Assembly (NCBI GenBank): GCA_030608985.1
Contig: JAUWDC010000074.1
Location: 1-6,348 of the forward strand
DNA from: Desulfobia sp.
GTDB taxonomy: Bacteria; Desulfobacterota; Desulfobulbia; Desulfobulbales; SURF-16
Length of the DNA: 6,348 bases
Direction: 5' to 3'
The first letter of the stretch is position 1; every line of letters starts with the position of its first letter. Made by a program: the position numbers and the translations under genes. Of this stretch, positions 5,614 to 6,348 are shown one piece after another. Under the pieces are notes generated by a model. The model was not told the DNA's origin, made no database searches, and worked only from the letters and a program-made list of their open reading frames with translations.

Positions 5614-6222
5614 GTGGCACAAAACACTACCACCCCAAGCGGATACGTCAAAAAAGAAACCATGATTCTGGTTGCCCTCATTGCTTTTGTGATCGGCTTT
5701 ATGGGGGGAATAATTTTTTACATTTTCAAATCAGATTCCAACCCGGCACTACAACAGCAGAGCCAGGTTCAGCAGCAGACTAACCAGGATGAAAGTGCCA
5801 TTATGGCACTTGAGCAGGAAGCACTTGCCAACCCGAACAACCGTCAGGCGTGGGTCACTTTAGGGCATAAGTATTTTGACACACAAAATTTTGACAAGGC
5901 AATATTTGCTTACAACAAGGCCCTGGAGCTGAACCCTAATGACGCTAACGTCCTTACTGATCTTGGCGTAATGTACCGGCGCAGCAATAGACCTGATGAT
6001 GCCATTGACGCATTTAACAAGGCCATTGCAATTGACCCTAGCCATCCTACCTCCAGGTTCAACAAGGGTGTTGTATTACTCTTTGACAAAAAAGATAAGG
6101 AAGCCGGCCTTGCCGTATGGCAGGAACTTGTTGATATTAATCCCGAGGCGACTGCCCCCGACGGTAAGCTTGTTTCAGAAATTATTGCTACACTGCGGGC
6201 TAAAGATGAAGCCGCAAAGTAA
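5614..6222 (+). CDS. Membrane-anchored tetratricopeptide-repeat protein (NrfG/CcmH-like)
   Basis: A 202-residue protein starting at GTG 5614. Residues 1-16 are short and polar with lysines KK at 13-14. Residues 17-38 (MILVALIAFVIGFMGGIIFY and on) form one hydrophobic segment, most likely an uncleaved anchor with the rest outside the cytoplasm. A glutamine-rich linker (about 47-58) leads to TPR repeats at about 76-109 (AWVTLGHKYFDTQNFDKAIFAY...LNPN), 110-143 (LGVMYRRSNRPDDAIDAFNKAIAIDPS) and a degenerate third at 144-177. The layout resembles the TPR parts of NrfG and CcmH/CcmI, which bring apocytochrome c to the haem-attachment machinery, but no cytochrome maturation gene is in view, so the role could be any protein-protein scaffold. 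It is divergent from the nifX-like gene with a long, symmetry-rich upstream region. What follows after 6222 is unclear. Confidence 0.85.
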   Translation: MAQNTTTPSGYVKKETMILVALIAFVIGFMGGIIFYIFKSDSNPALQQQSQVQQQTNQDESAIMALEQEALANPNNRQAWVTLGHKYFDTQNFDKAIFAYNKALELNPNDANVLTDLGVMYRRSNRPDDAIDAFNKAIAIDPSHPTSRFNKGVVLLFDKKDKEAGLAVWQELVDINPEATAPDGKLVSEIIATLRAKDEAAK

Positions 6223-6249
6223 CAGAACAGGAGCGTATACGATTACAAT

Positions 6250-6339
6250 ATGAGTGAGGCTGCCAGCCATCCGGCAGCTTCACTGAACTCGCAGGAGGCA
6301 CCAAGCACATCTCCTGTGACGCCGCCCAAAAGACGGTGA
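6250..6339 (+). CDS. Doubtful 29-codon ORF after the TPR gene
   Basis: ATG 6250 to TGA 6337-6339 encodes 29 residues rich in Ala, Ser and Pro, starting MSEAASHPAAS and ending TPPKRR. The nearest AGGAG (6227-6231) is 18 nt upstream, too far for good initiation. The TGA overlaps a GTG (6336-6338) that could start the next gene (VSPE...), which runs off the window. It may be a small protein, the untranslated gap before that next gene, or a mis-set start. I do not recognise it. Confidence 0.2.
   Translation: MSEAASHPAASLNSQEAPSTSPVTPPKRR
6257..6280 (+). other. GC-rich hairpin after the TPR gene
   Basis: AGGCTGCC (6257-6264) pairs with GGCAGCTT (6273-6280), eight pairs including one G-U, around an 8-nt loop. 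No T-run follows, so it is not a classical terminator. It might stabilise the 3' end of the TPR message or separate it from a following gene. Confidence 0.35.
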
Positions 6340-6348
6340 GCCCTGAAA

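Overview
The window looks like a fragment of a genome or metagenome contig from an anaerobic, sulfate-reducing type of bacterium. Desulfobulbaceae or another Desulfobacterota lineage is my best guess, from gene content and style rather than from any marker gene. Base composition is moderate (about 46% GC in the stretch counted, 151-300), start codons include ATG and GTG, and Shine-Dalgarno sites are clear. No rRNA, tRNA, CRISPR array or insertion sequence was seen.

Layout. Positions 1-150 are a GC-rich (63%) scrap whose coding signal is on the + strand and does not match what follows. This is probably a chimeric contig end, or less likely an insertion junction. From about 151 to 4508 the - strand carries a tight three-gene operon, transcribed right to left. 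It comprises acnB (aconitase B, complete), a CbbQ/NorQ-type MoxR AAA+ ATPase 15 nt downstream, and a NorD/CbbO-type protein 11 nt further on, of which only the N-terminal part is present before the foreign scrap. Positions 4509-4876 are non-coding and hold a strong 30-bp dyad over a candidate acnB promoter, two terminator-like hairpins and an AT-rich palindrome. A small NifX/NifB-type cofactor-binding protein follows on the - strand (4877-5176). Positions 5177-5613 are a 437-nt divergent non-coding region rich in symmetry. It holds two copies of a GTTCAA-N4-TTGAAC-like site, a TATAAT box, a 16-bp perfect inverted repeat with a 27-nt loop, and a near-consensus sigma-54 element facing the nifX-like gene. 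A membrane-anchored TPR protein (5614-6222, +) and a doubtful 29-codon ORF close the window.

How the parts may work together. MoxR-type ATPases and VWA proteins act in pairs to activate or remodel specific metalloenzymes: CbbQ/CbbO on Rubisco, NorQ/NorD on nitric oxide reductase, RavA/ViaA on Fe-S respiratory complexes. Here the pair sits directly behind aconitase B, with neither Rubisco nor nitric oxide reductase genes visible. The simplest reading is that aconitase B, a [4Fe-4S] enzyme, is the client. That is inference from gene order, and it is the most interesting idea in the window. The TPR gene appears to be controlled separately by a CRP/FNR-style regulator, judged only from the geometry of the sites.
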